Below, piece after piece: positions 47,442-58,140 of a stretch of 64,000 nt of DNA. The DNA lies in assembly GCA_019095985.1 (NCBI GenBank), contig CM032665.1, positions 33,358,995 to 33,422,994 of the forward strand, read 5' to 3'. Below the pieces are notes generated by a model. The model saw only the letters and a list, made by a program, of their open reading frames with translations. It had not been told where the DNA came from and made no database searches. The translations under genes were made by a program, and so were the position numbers. The DNA is from Streblospio benedicti. Its lineage: Eukaryota > Annelida > Polychaeta > Spionida > Spionidae. Position 1 is the stretch's first letter, and each line of letters opens with the position of its first letter.

Positions 47442-47459
47442 CACCATGGCGCCATGGTG
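47442..47459. repeat. Perfect 18-bp palindrome
   Basis: CACCATGGCGCCATGGTG is self-complementary and directly follows the palindromic GTGGCGCCAC. The block is GC-rich in AT-rich surroundings. Confidence 0.85.
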
Positions 47460-48313
47460 ACGAGACAACGTGTCAAGAAAGATAATTAGAGTTTCAGTGT
47501 TTTCCCCGGAAATGACAAGTCTTTAGGAACTGGATGAGAAACCGTGTACACTGCCATACATGGTCATATGACGTTGTGGCCTGCTCCAGTACTCATCCAT
47601 CTGCAATGATGACGTCTGTTCTGGGCCTATGTCATGCATGTACCTTCTACTTAACATGCTCAAGATAAGAATATGGGTTAGTAACATTACAAAGTGGAGC
47701 ACGTAAGTAGCTATGTAACACCCTTATGGATGACCCATGTACAATCGATGCATGCATGCGGCCAGTCAGTGTGGTTTAGTTCACTTCGTTGGAATTTGTA
47801 GTCTGCTGTCAATATTCTATAAACGTCTGCAAAAAAAATTTCGACTTTATTTCCCATTTGGATGCTCCTGAAACATGAGCACAATTCTTAAAATGGAATG
47901 AGGAGAATTTGATGCCTCTTGCGAGACCAGGGATGGCATTTAAAGTAGACGCATGGGTTGTCTATTTCATTTGTCTACTCATTATTTCTAGACCCTGAAA
48001 TATCAGTTTGAAAAGTAAAGCAAGCTGAAAAGGTGCAGAAAAGGCACAGGGACATCTGGTACAACCAAAGACAACTACATCAGTAGATGGGATCTTCTAA
48101 TTATGTATTTTGAATGAGGTTTAATTTGTTTAAATTGAATAAAATGAAATTCAAATATTAAATTTCTTTTATACCAAGTCTCATTCAGAAAAACATAAAA
48201 TTAAAATATTTGTATGTGAAGATTACTTTTAAAGTTTAAATATGTAAACTTATTTGAAAGTGGTGAGTGCCATTATATCAGCGTGTCAATAAGGGTTAGA
48301 ATGCATGTTTTAA
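47460..48313. other. Non-coding stretch, nothing recognised
   Basis: No gene or repeat family was recognised. Confidence 0.45.
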
Positions 48314-48496
48314 GAGATAATATCTGTACTCATCTTATATTCACTCACAGTCCTTTGAAGTCCTGAATATAGGGTTAGAATACCACTTTAATAAGTATCA
48401 TACACGTGGATGATACATATTAAATGGTATTCTTACCCTATCGTCAGCACTTCAAAGCTCTGTGCCTGAAAAGAAAATGAGTACAGATATTATCTC
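48314..48496. mobile_element. Foldback element centred on CACGTG
   Basis: GAGATAATATCTGTACTCAT at the left pairs with its exact reverse complement at the right; 'ctttgaagt', 'atagggttagaataccactt' and 'gtatcat' pair on the way to CACGTG (48403-48408) at the centre. The arms are about 90 bases. Confidence 0.75.
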
Positions 48497-48639
48497 ATAT
48501 GAAGAGTTCATAGAAATGATTTGGCGCATGAAGTTTCACAATTACATAACATAATATTGTAATATGCGTACTTTCGTTGCCAACTCTACAATGATATGTA
48601 CATAATACATAATACATTAAGATACCAGTAATATACAGT

Positions 48640-49215
48640 AATGTCTTACTTTCCAACACAAATCAAACTTACACAACCATTGAAAGTTTTGTCAACGGCT
48701 GTTGCCGTCTTCAAAATGACCAATTGTGCATGACAGGCAGTCAATCTTCCCGGCCGCCGCAGAGAAGTGGTCATGGACTCACGAGAGCTGGGAGGGGGCC
48801 CCTCGTCTCGGTTTATGACCTGCCTGTTGGTGCGGATATTCACCACCTCCTCGATCGTTCACGTTTTCCAGTCACTCTCTCTGTCAATCAGGCTAGCATT
48901 ATCCCAATATATGCTGTGGTTGTGTTGGTTGACATGGTCCGGATGTACCAGGATGTTTCTTATAGTCTGTAGCGGTTTCACTGCTGACGGCAACCAATGT
49001 TTGTTTAATATCCTTGTTACACACTCAGTGATACCATGCACTTAAGGAAGTATGACCAGATCTCTGGATTTCTCAGCATTTCTCTTCTGTTCTTATCTTT
49101 CTCGTTTGGTTAACACTTGATTTCTTACTCTTCGGATTGACCAGTCTGGGTAGCCACACTGCTTCAAGGCTTCAACCACATGCTCTTCCTCTTTCTCCTA
49201 TCTTCGTCCTATGAA
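48640..49215 (-). mobile_element. Penelope-like retroelement, C-terminal fragment (fossil)
   Basis: Minus-strand peptides in order are EEEHVVEALKQCGYPDWSIR (from about 49180), VKPLQTIRNILVHPDH, SIYWDNASLIDRESDWK, and EEVVNIRTNRQVINRDEG (to about 48790). These match the linker and the end of the GIY-YIG endonuclease of Penelope-like elements, which typically close with an EAIxIRxxxPxLNRDEG motif. The reverse transcriptase is absent and the fragment is broken in several places. A hairpin ACGGC-AACA-GCCGT lies past the coding end (48692-48712). Confidence 0.75.
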
Positions 49216-49892
49216 ACAATGTCCATGCACCTATCACCAATCTATTACCTCTTCACCAACTGCTTTACAGTTCCCGCTGAAAGTATGTGAAATGTATGCT
49301 AAGAAATATGAAATAGTCTATAATGCAAAGAATAATGCATGGTGGTCATAAATGTATAATAAACATGTCTCCCGCTCCCATGTACATTGTACCTTGATGG
49401 AAAAAAGACTGAAATGGTCTGATGAACACCAATATTCAGGTATTTTTATTTGTAGCAATAGTTGTGATTACAGAGATATACGCAGACAAATTCAGCCTAC
49501 CTATTGCAGGGGTAACGTTTTAATCTAGAAATTCCGAAACTGCAATGATAATGTTTAAGTCCAACATTTTAAAACCTACTGTTGTCAGTTATGAGCATCT
49601 TATAGTATTAAAGAGTAGTTATAAGAAAGTGTCTGTTGCATGCAACAATGTTTGAGAGTTCTGTTTAAACAAGGTGTAAGATGCATGTTTCCCAGAATAA
49701 ACAAAAAAGAATATTGAAAAACTATTTCCCGAGCTTGCGAGGGGAATATTGCACAGATGAGGGCCGTGAATTAACATATATACGACTACTAACCATGGTA
49801 TATTAGCATTATACCACGGCAAACCATAAATGGGCTGTTTCACAATCAGGGTACATATGATTGTCTCATAGACACTCAAAAATTAGCATTAA
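49216..49892. other. Non-coding stretch, nothing recognised
   Basis: No reverse-transcriptase remains were recognised here, although this is where the rest of the Penelope-like element would lie. Confidence 0.4.
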
Positions 49893-50365
49893 AGTTTGGA
49901 ATACCATTGATGACTATTTCTTATAGAGAATACAGCTCAAAGATCGGAGTTTCTTGGTCGGTTCCTGTATAAAAAAGGGCAATTCTCACCATGTGCTCAA
50001 CGTTTTGAGTCCAACTTGCGCACGCATCCTCCGACAGGTGCTTGTGTTTACAAACACTGAAAGAGGTCATGAGTTATGACAAGTAGGCCTATTTGGCAAA
50101 TCGTTTTTGTATTCACCTGGTCTAGGTTTTGTATTTGATACACCACGGTTTGGGATAACATTGATGGGTATTTCTTACAGAGAATACACTTCAAAAGTCG
50201 GACTTTCTGGTTTTATTTGGTTTCCGTACAATTATAAGGCAAATCGCGCTACGTGCTCAACGTTTTGAGTCCAACTTGCGCGCGGATCTTGCGACACGTG
50301 CCCGTGTTTATAAAGACTACAAACACTAAAACCTGGCAGGAAAGAGGTCAATTTGTTATGCAATG
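49893..50365 (+). repeat. Tandem duplication, period about 254 bp, diverged
   Basis: 49893-50146 and 50147-50365 share 'gtttggaataccattgatg', 'tatttcttatagagaatac' and an identical CTCAACGTTTTGAGTCCAAC. The copies have drifted clearly, so the duplication is old. Confidence 0.75.
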
Positions 50366-51321
50366 AAACGTCAATTCACAGGATGGGGGCGACATACGTT
50401 GTACGTCAGAACGGAGAGCGTAAGCGAGGGACCTAACCTAACTGCACCCATTCGGTAATCCTCGTATGTTTCCGCTACTCTGTTGAGCTCCGAAACATTC
50501 CGAGTAGTTCCGAGTGAACTCCACCCGTGCAATTAAAGTTATTTAATTGTCTAGCCCTGGGTTCCTACACTAACTACTTTGCTTACAATCATAATGTCTC
50601 CAAGAGCAGTGTGAACTGATCTTACAAGACCTTACAGTTAATTAGCGAGTGATGTCAAATAGCTTTAAAGTTAGAGTTAAACAATCTATGGTGATGTATG
50701 TTTACCCTATTCCCATAAAGTTTACATTTTCCATCAGGTTCTCTCTCCCATTTGCGAAGATTTGCATTCGTTGGGAGTGTGTCAAAGCTGGTATTAATAC
50801 CAAATTTAAAATATCCCCTGGGCAAAGTTCACATTAGTATCAAGTTTCATGTTATGTCTGAGTTTTCCATTTGGAGAAGATCCAACAATTTTCTTTGAAC
50901 AGTTCGCAAATTCATATGAGTGTTCAAATTTTCCTGAATTGTATTAGTTATTTCATTTGTTATTGAGTATCAAGTTTCAATTGACTTTAATATGTACATT
51001 GCATCTCGTGTAAAGTTGCATACTTATTAGTTGTGATTTAATGTGTGATATTTCAAGAAAATTTAATTGTGTAAACAATGTGTTATTTGTGTGAACACAT
51101 TGTAGTCAAATTCTGTTGCTACGTCACCGAAAGCTGACATATGCTTGCTCAATCACAGAGGAGAGCTTCAAGCTAAAATAGAAGGCACCCAACGGATGAT
51201 CTAGGAGAGCGTTCACATCTATCAAATTAAGCCATCCCCGACCATGGACCAGGACAGCTTGTTTGTTTGAATGAACCCCTTGTGACCTCCGCGGTTAAAG
51301 ATTGGAATGAATAGTGACATA
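50366..51321. other. Non-coding stretch, nothing recognised
   Basis: TATCAAGTTTCA occurs twice (50839 and 50968 areas) within a T-rich stretch. No gene was recognised. Confidence 0.4.
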
Positions 51322-51504
51322 CAGCAGAACCTCTCTATCATGATCACCTTATGATCACATTTGCGTGTTACGATGTCTCAATAGAGAGGTGGTCTCTATA
51401 CAGATGTTCATTTTGGTGGCTTTATGAAAGTTTACAATGCGCAAATTGCTCTTATCATAGAGGTGGCCTCAATAGAGAGGTGGTCTTAATTGGAGGCTAT
51501 ACTG
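51322..51504 (+). mobile_element. Pogo-type MITE, copy 4
   Basis: The ends are CAGCAGAACCTCTCT and GGAGGCTATACTG. TA lies on both sides (51320-51321, 51505-51506). Length and internal phrases match copy 2. Confidence 0.8.
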
Positions 51505-51670
51505 TAATGACATTTTGGTTTATCCGTAATTCAGGAACAGTCAGCATGGATCAAGATTCATGAGTATGATAAGTATATATACAGTTATAATTATAATCTA
51601 AAAGAAGTTCTCACAAAACATGTCAACTCAAAATGATGACAAGTTAGCATTGGGTAATAAAAATAAACCA

Positions 51671-52018
51671 CTACAGTGTTGTTTGATCTACGAAACAGCC
51701 ACACTGTTGGCAAGATATGCGAGGCGTGAATGTGTGTTTAGGTTGGAGGTTGAATAAAAATGCTTTCGGTGGTTTCACTGGTTTGTGAAATACTGAAAAG
51801 CCACGGTTTTCTGCGTTGATGCCTGACAGTGCCTGATTCCTGCTCTTCAAACAACCGTGTCCAATGAGTCTGATCTGGACAGGATAGGATGTGTATGTGC
51901 CGGGGAACAACACGTCCAGGCATATTGTCTGGTTATTTCTGGACAATGCATGTATCTTAAATTGAATTAAGTGTTCATTATATGAATCTGTTGCTGAAGA
52001 AAATGTATACAAACACAT
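51671..52018 (-). CDS. Candidate coding exon, unknown protein
   Basis: A 115-codon open frame ends in a stop at 51671. A plausible acceptor (ACATTTTCTTCAG, about 51996-52008) would begin an exon at ATDSYNEHLIQFKIHALSR. The peptide has a balanced composition (ICLDVLFPGTYTSYPVQIRL, then FSVFHKPVKPPKAFLFNLQP and CQQCGCF near the end) rather than repeat-like bias. I recognise no domain. It could be the last exon of an unidentified minus-strand gene, or chance; no neighbouring exon was found. Confidence 0.3.
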   Translation of the reverse strand: MCLYTFSSATDSYNEHLIQFKIHALSRNNQTICLDVLFPGTYTSYPVQIRLIGHGCLKSRNQALSGINAENRGFSVFHKPVKPPKAFLFNLQPKHTFTPRISCQQCGCFVDQTTL

Positions 52019-52164
52019 AAAGCCAACACATGTAAATTCTAAACAGCTGTAACAATTTAAAGCTGGGGATATGTTATTTGTTTTAGTTTTTGGTCAGCTG
52101 AGGCATGTTGTGCCTCATCAATTCAAGAAAACGTGAACTTTTTATTCAACTCCCATTTGTCAAG

Positions 52165-52330
52165 ATAGGAGTTAGGAAAGCGACATGTAATCTCCTGCCT
52201 ACAACAGTTAAACATTAATGACGTTCAACATTCTTTGAATCATGAGAAATTCCGCTTTTACTGTTTAAAAAATCAAAATATGTTTAAAATATGATTTCTT
52301 CAAACAAGAGCTAGCCAGTTTAGTGGAATA
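52165..52330 (+). repeat. Unclassified interspersed repeat, copy 1
   Basis: 'aggaaagcgacatgtaatct', 'gagaaattccgctt', 'taaaatatgatttcttcaaa' and 'caagagctagccagttt' recur in order at 54035-54145. Confidence 0.5.
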
Positions 52331-52682
52331 CAACTGTAATAGTTAAGGGGTTGGAGGGCAGCCGTCGAATACATCGTTTGATGGGTGACAATTTACTGCG
52401 TATATATTTTACGGCAGCTAGGATATTTGTTTTGGCATGGTAACAGTTCACATTAAACCCCCAATTTCACATAGTCGATGTTCCAAAAAACGCTAGAAAT
52501 GAGAAAATAATAAAGTAAATCCTAAATTTGATGGTGCCTGATGTGCATATTTTGTGGCCAAAACGTATAGGATCGTTTGGAATAATGGTCTGTGACTTCT
52601 CTGATGGACTGGATGAAAATAACTGGTTCGTGGGAACATTCGGAAATAACACACATTAATACGGGAACATATCTATTGTGTG

Positions 52683-52862
52683 TATATATTTTTCTACTGC
52701 TTGAAAGATCCAAAAGTTAAAAAGTACATAAATATATTAATTTTAATTTTAAGTTCGAAGCAAAAGCTTCCTGATCACAAGTAACAAATATGAATAAATA
52801 AAATTTAATATATTTATGTACTTTTTAACTTTTGGATCTTTCAAGCAGTAGAAAAATATATA
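52683..52862. mobile_element. Perfect 58-bp inverted repeat with 64-base spacer
   Basis: The left arm 52683-52740 and right arm 52805-52862 are exact reverse complements over all 58 bases, so the structure is recent or maintained. The spacer contains GAAGCAAAAGCTTCCTGATC, which resembles the left-end motif of the Helitron-like element (GAAGCGAAAGCCTTGTGATC at 3087). Confidence 0.85.
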
Positions 52863-53079
52863 AAACCAATGATTCCATGTACTGCATACCTAATTAACAG
52901 AACATTAAAGGGAACATATCTATTAACATCGTCAGCAATGCCACATTTAAGCAGACAGAACTTACGATGACCAAGTTAGCCCTCAAGGCAACCCAGAAAA
53001 GAAAAAAAGGTCCAAATCAACAAATCAATAATCCGAAACGGGAGCCCACAAGAAAAGAACACACACTGAAAATCATTTC
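52863..53079. other. Short non-coding stretch
   Basis: Lysine-rich open frame without family motif; nothing recognised. Confidence 0.4.
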
Positions 53080-53212
53080 CATAGGTAGATCCCCTTTCCC
53101 ACCAAAAATACTTCATTTTTATAGGATTTGTCATGAAATCCCAAAGTGCGCCCCCCCCCCCTTTCCTTAAGTGCGCCCCCCCCCCTTTTCCAAAAACCTG
53201 GATCTGCCTATG
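53080..53212. mobile_element. MITE with CAGATCCAGG ends, copy 4
   Basis: It starts CATAGGTAGATCCC and ends ACCTGGATCTGCCTATG. Two GTGCGC-plus-poly(C) blocks (53147-53164 and 53171-53189) are a tandem repeat inside it. Confidence 0.7.
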
Positions 53213-54034
53213 ACTTCTCCAGAGAAGTGATAACTAATTTGGGGCCAGAACCAGGCAGAACTATGTAATGTTCTCCAGGAAGACAACATTAATCATGGAG
53301 CATCATGAACATTCAAAACAGTTGGAACAGATGCTTCTGCTTCATGCATTCATCGCTCCAGATTGTACTGTTAGTGGCGGCACCTTCAGTTCATCTGTCA
53401 ACCATATATCCCCAAAGCAGAAGACGAGGCAGCAACAGTTAGGCAGAAAGATGCAGACCCGCTACAAGGGTGCCATTCACAAACGAACCTGCCACTCCAA
53501 GTTGAAGCCAGAACACCCAACTCAAAATGACACTAAGATTTTGGTGTCTTCAGCATCTGGAGCTACCATCGGCTGTGTGAAATTGGGGTTGGTGCGCGTG
53601 TGTGTGTGGTGGTGGGGGGCGGGGGGCATACCGAGCAACAACATCTATGACATTGGACGCACAACTGTTCTTGTACACCCACATGTAGATATTACAATAC
53701 GATGAGCACACGTATTAAACATTAACATTTGCCTCTCTTCTTATTTTAATACGTTGACATGACATACGGGACACAACACAATTACTTCACTCATGTCCTT
53801 GTAAAATAATTTTACTGACACTCATATTGTATATAAATAGGCTCTTTTGTTTTATAGTTAGAAAATAGACATGATGCCATGTTATGAACATAAAGACGCC
53901 CGTTTCTGCTGGAAACAATCTACATTAGTTGTGGCACGTTAAACAAAATAAAATGTTCACAATTACTAAGCTTTGAGTAACTGGCAACACGATTTTGTGT
54001 ATCTCATCAATTTAAGCACGATTCATAAGCTTTA
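53213..54034. other. Stretch with an unassigned 145-codon frame
   Basis: An open frame from ATG at 53268 to 53705 (+) encodes a basic peptide (KQKTRQQQLGRKMQTRYKGA). Its end runs through a (GT)n/G-rich patch (53597-53628), which argues against a real exon there. No domain was recognised, so I leave it unassigned. Confidence 0.35.
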
Positions 54035-54145
54035 ATAGGAAAGCGAAGACATGCAATCTGTATTCGGAGAATTCCACTTCAAAATTGGCTAAAATATGAT
54101 TGCCTCAAACCCTGCAAACAAGACCTTGCCGGTTTGGGTCAGATT
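54035..54145 (+). repeat. Unclassified interspersed repeat, copy 2
   Basis: It matches 52165-52330 in block order, with 'ggctaaaatatgattgcctc' and 'aacaagaccttgccggtttg'. Confidence 0.5.
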
Positions 54146-57100
54146 AATTTGGTATATCGTAAAGAGCTATTATTACGTATAAATTCAATATATTTTGCTT
54201 TTTGCAGATTGGTTATGATATACCTGTTTACACTAGTAAAATAACTAGTTCTAGCAAGTTTCATCTACATCAACCAAACCTATCAGAGACAAAAAATATT
54301 TACTCTATTGCAAATTGTCAATTTCCTTTCTTGCCTCACTCTAATATGTCTATTTGTGGATTTCATCATCCTTGTTTTATTAAGATTATAGGGATAGGCT
54401 GGTTTCCAAAGTTCATTTTGTCCGACTAGTTTGTTTTCCGATGAAGTTGAGGACGACTACATTTAGAGTTTTTACATTTACTTAAAAGAGAGAACAATTG
54501 ATTAAAAAAAACACAATTCTGTCCTCAATGTCTTTTCCGTGTGTCACGCTGAACAACGGCAAACCTGTAATGCAGCATTTCACTCAGCAGACTCAAAATT
54601 AAAATCATTAGCACGAACATGGCTAATAACAAATACATCAATAACCAGCTCGACAAGGCTTGAGTATGACTAATAACATGATAGTCGCCTAGGCAGTATA
54701 ACAGATATTACAATCTTGTTTCATACAATATTTATGTAGTTTCCCCCTCATATCGCGTGTTCGCAATTTTGGGTTTAAATTTAGCTCAAACCTTGCTCAT
54801 TATTAATAAACTATTACTGCATGACACATAACAGCTCCCTAGACTACACCCACTATCGACATCGGCTAATTAACTACTAAATGCAACTAAATCCAGTGCA
54901 ACCATTGATATTCTATCATATTTAGTAACCAAATATACATTATACATACATCGCCATCATCATCCAGCACTTACAAGCACTCGTTCACCAACACAGCATA
55001 TGGACTGTGCCAGCTATGGATATTTTCATTTTAAAATCAATCTTAGAAGTGACCGGTGGGTGCGGGGGTAATACATGATCTGACACATGAGGATAAGTGC
55101 ACCTAGTTTAATGCCACACAGAGACACAAGCAGTGGCACTTCTCGGCTCCCATCTGTACTGACTAAGTGTCTCGCCAGAGACACCAAAGCCAATATATCC
55201 TATATCAATGCCCCGTCAGCAAGCCTTTTAAGGGACACGTAACAAGGGCCATAAATATTGATATGGCATGTAATAAGCCCGTGTTATGCGCTCATTATCC
55301 CCGTGTGGCCCTCCTGCCTTTTCTTCTTTATAATGTTTTATGTTGCTTTTACGCACAAGTCCTCCATCAAGCGTGGCAAACTATATGGCACAATGGAGAC
55401 ACGACAGATGCCAATTGATTCTGCCCGCTATGATCACTACGTTATTGTAAGCAAGATGCCGACATAAAATTGCATGGACATTAGCATAAATGTATCATCT
55501 GCAATTGAGGGTCAGCAGCCTCGTTCATAGCAAGTAGTTGATAAATCTGCCTAAATGATGTCTTGTAGTTATGGATGTGGATGGTTGGTTTAAGAAGATT
55601 GGGAAATAATGAAATAGTAGAACATTTTCACCGGTGTAGTGGGGTAGGATTTCAATTCTATGTGATTTGTCATAATAGGGGTAAATATCCAATGTTGTGT
55701 GTGATAAGTCAACAATGCCCACAGGTGTTCTGTGTACTCGTATGAAAATGCTCTCATGAACATGACGATGTGGATATTCCTCAACCCATTCTTCTTCTTT
55801 AAATCTCTATGGAAACATGACAGCATGTCCTTTATTGTGCGTGCACCTGTGATGGAACGCCATTGGTGTATTAAAACCAACATCAGCTGGTGTATTGAAT
55901 GCCACAATCAGGGGATGGAAACCCAGTGCGCTTCGTTCTGGCAAGTCCAATCATAGTTCTGAGTTATTACAAAATGGTCTGCAACTTGGGGAAACAATGC
56001 ACTCACACGCTTTTTATGCAGGACTTCAGAAGATAGTTTCACAATTGTTGCGGTTTATTACCTTATCTGTAGAAAATAAAGTTAATTCAATTTAATAAAT
56101 TAAAATTACAAAAATGAAAATTAAATAGTTCAAAAAATAAAATCAACAATTAAAAATTGAATCTACACGCAAACTTGGGAATAACACATTAGGATATCGG
56201 TATTTTATGTCATATCTTATATTACGTATCGTCTGGTGGATATAGATGTAGGCAGTGGACTACAGGTCAGCCTAGTGATAACGTTTCCCACTAGTGTCTT
56301 CCATTGTTGAGGTGAGGTAAGCTGTGATCATGTGGCCCCAAACACGGTACGATCAGACCAAGCAATTAAAAATAGATGCTCCGCCACTAGGGGGGTCTAC
56401 TTCTATTTACACAACCACAACAAACACAATTAACTGTGCCTTAACTAACAATTAACATACAGGGCGCACTAATTACTGTAAATCGTGTTACTTCACTCAT
56501 GAAGGACCGAGTTGATTTAAACCGCTGGGTTTGTACTCAATGTTTTTGCTCACGTCTTTCATCCTTTTTGGTTCGGAGTAACAACCCCTTGCTAGAACAA
56601 TTGTCATTCACAGTGCATATTTGTTTTACTAACGTTGCAAAATTACCAGACAAAACACTTACCTTTCGTTATGCTATTAGTTTCTCCTTTCATTGGAGTA
56701 ATACATTCGCAATGCAAATTGAAAATTGGAGTAGGGGAGACCGGAGAAAGTGGGACACTGGATACTGATCTTTCCCAGTGGTAGATTTTCTTCAAAAACA
56801 GAGTCATTGCAAAGACAAAACACATTCACAACAACACACGGAGTGAGTCCGGGGCTAATGAGCCAAGGAATTACTCTGTCCTGCAATTTCAATCACAATT
56901 TGGTCTTGAGGTTTGGGTTACCTATCAAGACACTACTAGTATAGTTACATGTACAGGTAATAACACAAACTAGTTTATTAGTTTAGTCTTCATATAACTC
57001 CATAGCTGAAATTAAACGTAATTTGTACATATAATGTGTTATTCTATATCCTATATATTAATACGCTAATTTTTGGACTTTGTTCGGCTATCTTCTCTTT

Positions 57101-57357
57101 AACCTGACTAGCTGGACGCCATCTGACCACAGGAGATCGTTAATGGTACTATGTAGTTTTGCACGAATATCTTATTCATTGTCAAAATGGCCCTGGTGGT
57201 TGTTAATTAGCGGTTTTATAACAAAAATAGCAGACAGCGGCCGCCATGACAGCGTCATGTGGAGTAGTGTGATGTCATAAAGACGTCAAAGGCGTCACAT
57301 GGTGGTTTCAAATACTAGGAATTACCACCACTTTGCCAATTGGGCTATGTGTACATC
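54146..57357. other. Non-coding stretch, nothing recognised
   Basis: About 3.2 kb of AT-rich sequence with scattered short open frames and no supported exon or shared repeat. Confidence 0.45.
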
Positions 57358-57530
57358 AGAACCTTCAATCCAAACCACCTCTATAAATACACCACCCTTA
57401 TTATAAGATGATTTATAACAGTCCCAACTCTTCATAAAATAGACCGTTGCAAACGTCCCTAAAGAGAGCACCCCTATATTAAACCACTTGACGCCAATCC
57501 TTGGGCAGTCTTAATAGGGATGTTCTACTG
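57358..57530 (-). mobile_element. Pogo-type MITE, copy 5 (minus, diverged)
   Basis: The ends CAGAACCTTCAATCC and GGGATGTTCTACTG are preserved. Internal 'cctctataaatacacc', 'gtcccaactcttcataaaat' and 'ttgggcagtcttaatag' read as the reverse of the family. Confidence 0.65.
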
Positions 57531-57556
57531 AAGTGTGTGAGAATATCTGTGTCATG

Positions 57557-58140
57557 GAGAGCATTATGTTCCCATTACCATAGACACTAATCTTTCATCC
57601 CATAGCTTTTGCATATTACATGCCAAGTGCATTTTCAGTGGTCAATGAGTTACTTGAGATATACTTCTACGAGCTTTAAGTTGAAGTTAATCCAGGCACT
57701 TCTCCGTCTGCGCCAAGTACATATTATTTATGTGTCTGTATTTTGTACTCTCTAAATAAGAATACTTATAGCCAATGTTAGTGAAAAATCACAATGCCTA
57801 TGGTTTTCACTGGCTATTACAGAAGATGGTCACCCTGCCATGTTTACATAGTCAAAACTGCCTTTCAATAAATGATGCCTTGGCTTGATCTTGGATGTTG
57901 TGTGTATGGAGATGCTGTCAATGTGCTTCCAGGATGGGTGGTGGTACTGTCAGGACGTGGGCAAGTGGTGTCAGGACAAGGGTGCTAGAACATAGAATGC
58001 TGTAAAAACATATTTATACACTCACCAAATATGTCTTTTTTCTATGCCCATAGAGGGCATTGTGTTCCCATTTACATGGACACTAATATTCACCCCCTTA
58101 GATTTTCATTTTACATGCCAAGTCAATGGAATTGACCAAC
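57557..58140 (+). repeat. Pair of direct repeats of about 88 bp, 494 bases apart
   Basis: 57557-57645 and 58051-58140 share 'gagagcattatgttcccatt' / 'gagggcattgtgttcccatt', 'gacactaat', and 'catattacatgccaagt' / 'cattttacatgccaagt', ending 'gtca/tcaatg'. The sequence between is unremarkable. Confidence 0.6.

Noticed and set aside
53268-53705. 145-codon basic open frame
   Set aside because: It runs through a GT/G-rich simple repeat and has no recognisable domain; kept only as an unassigned frame.
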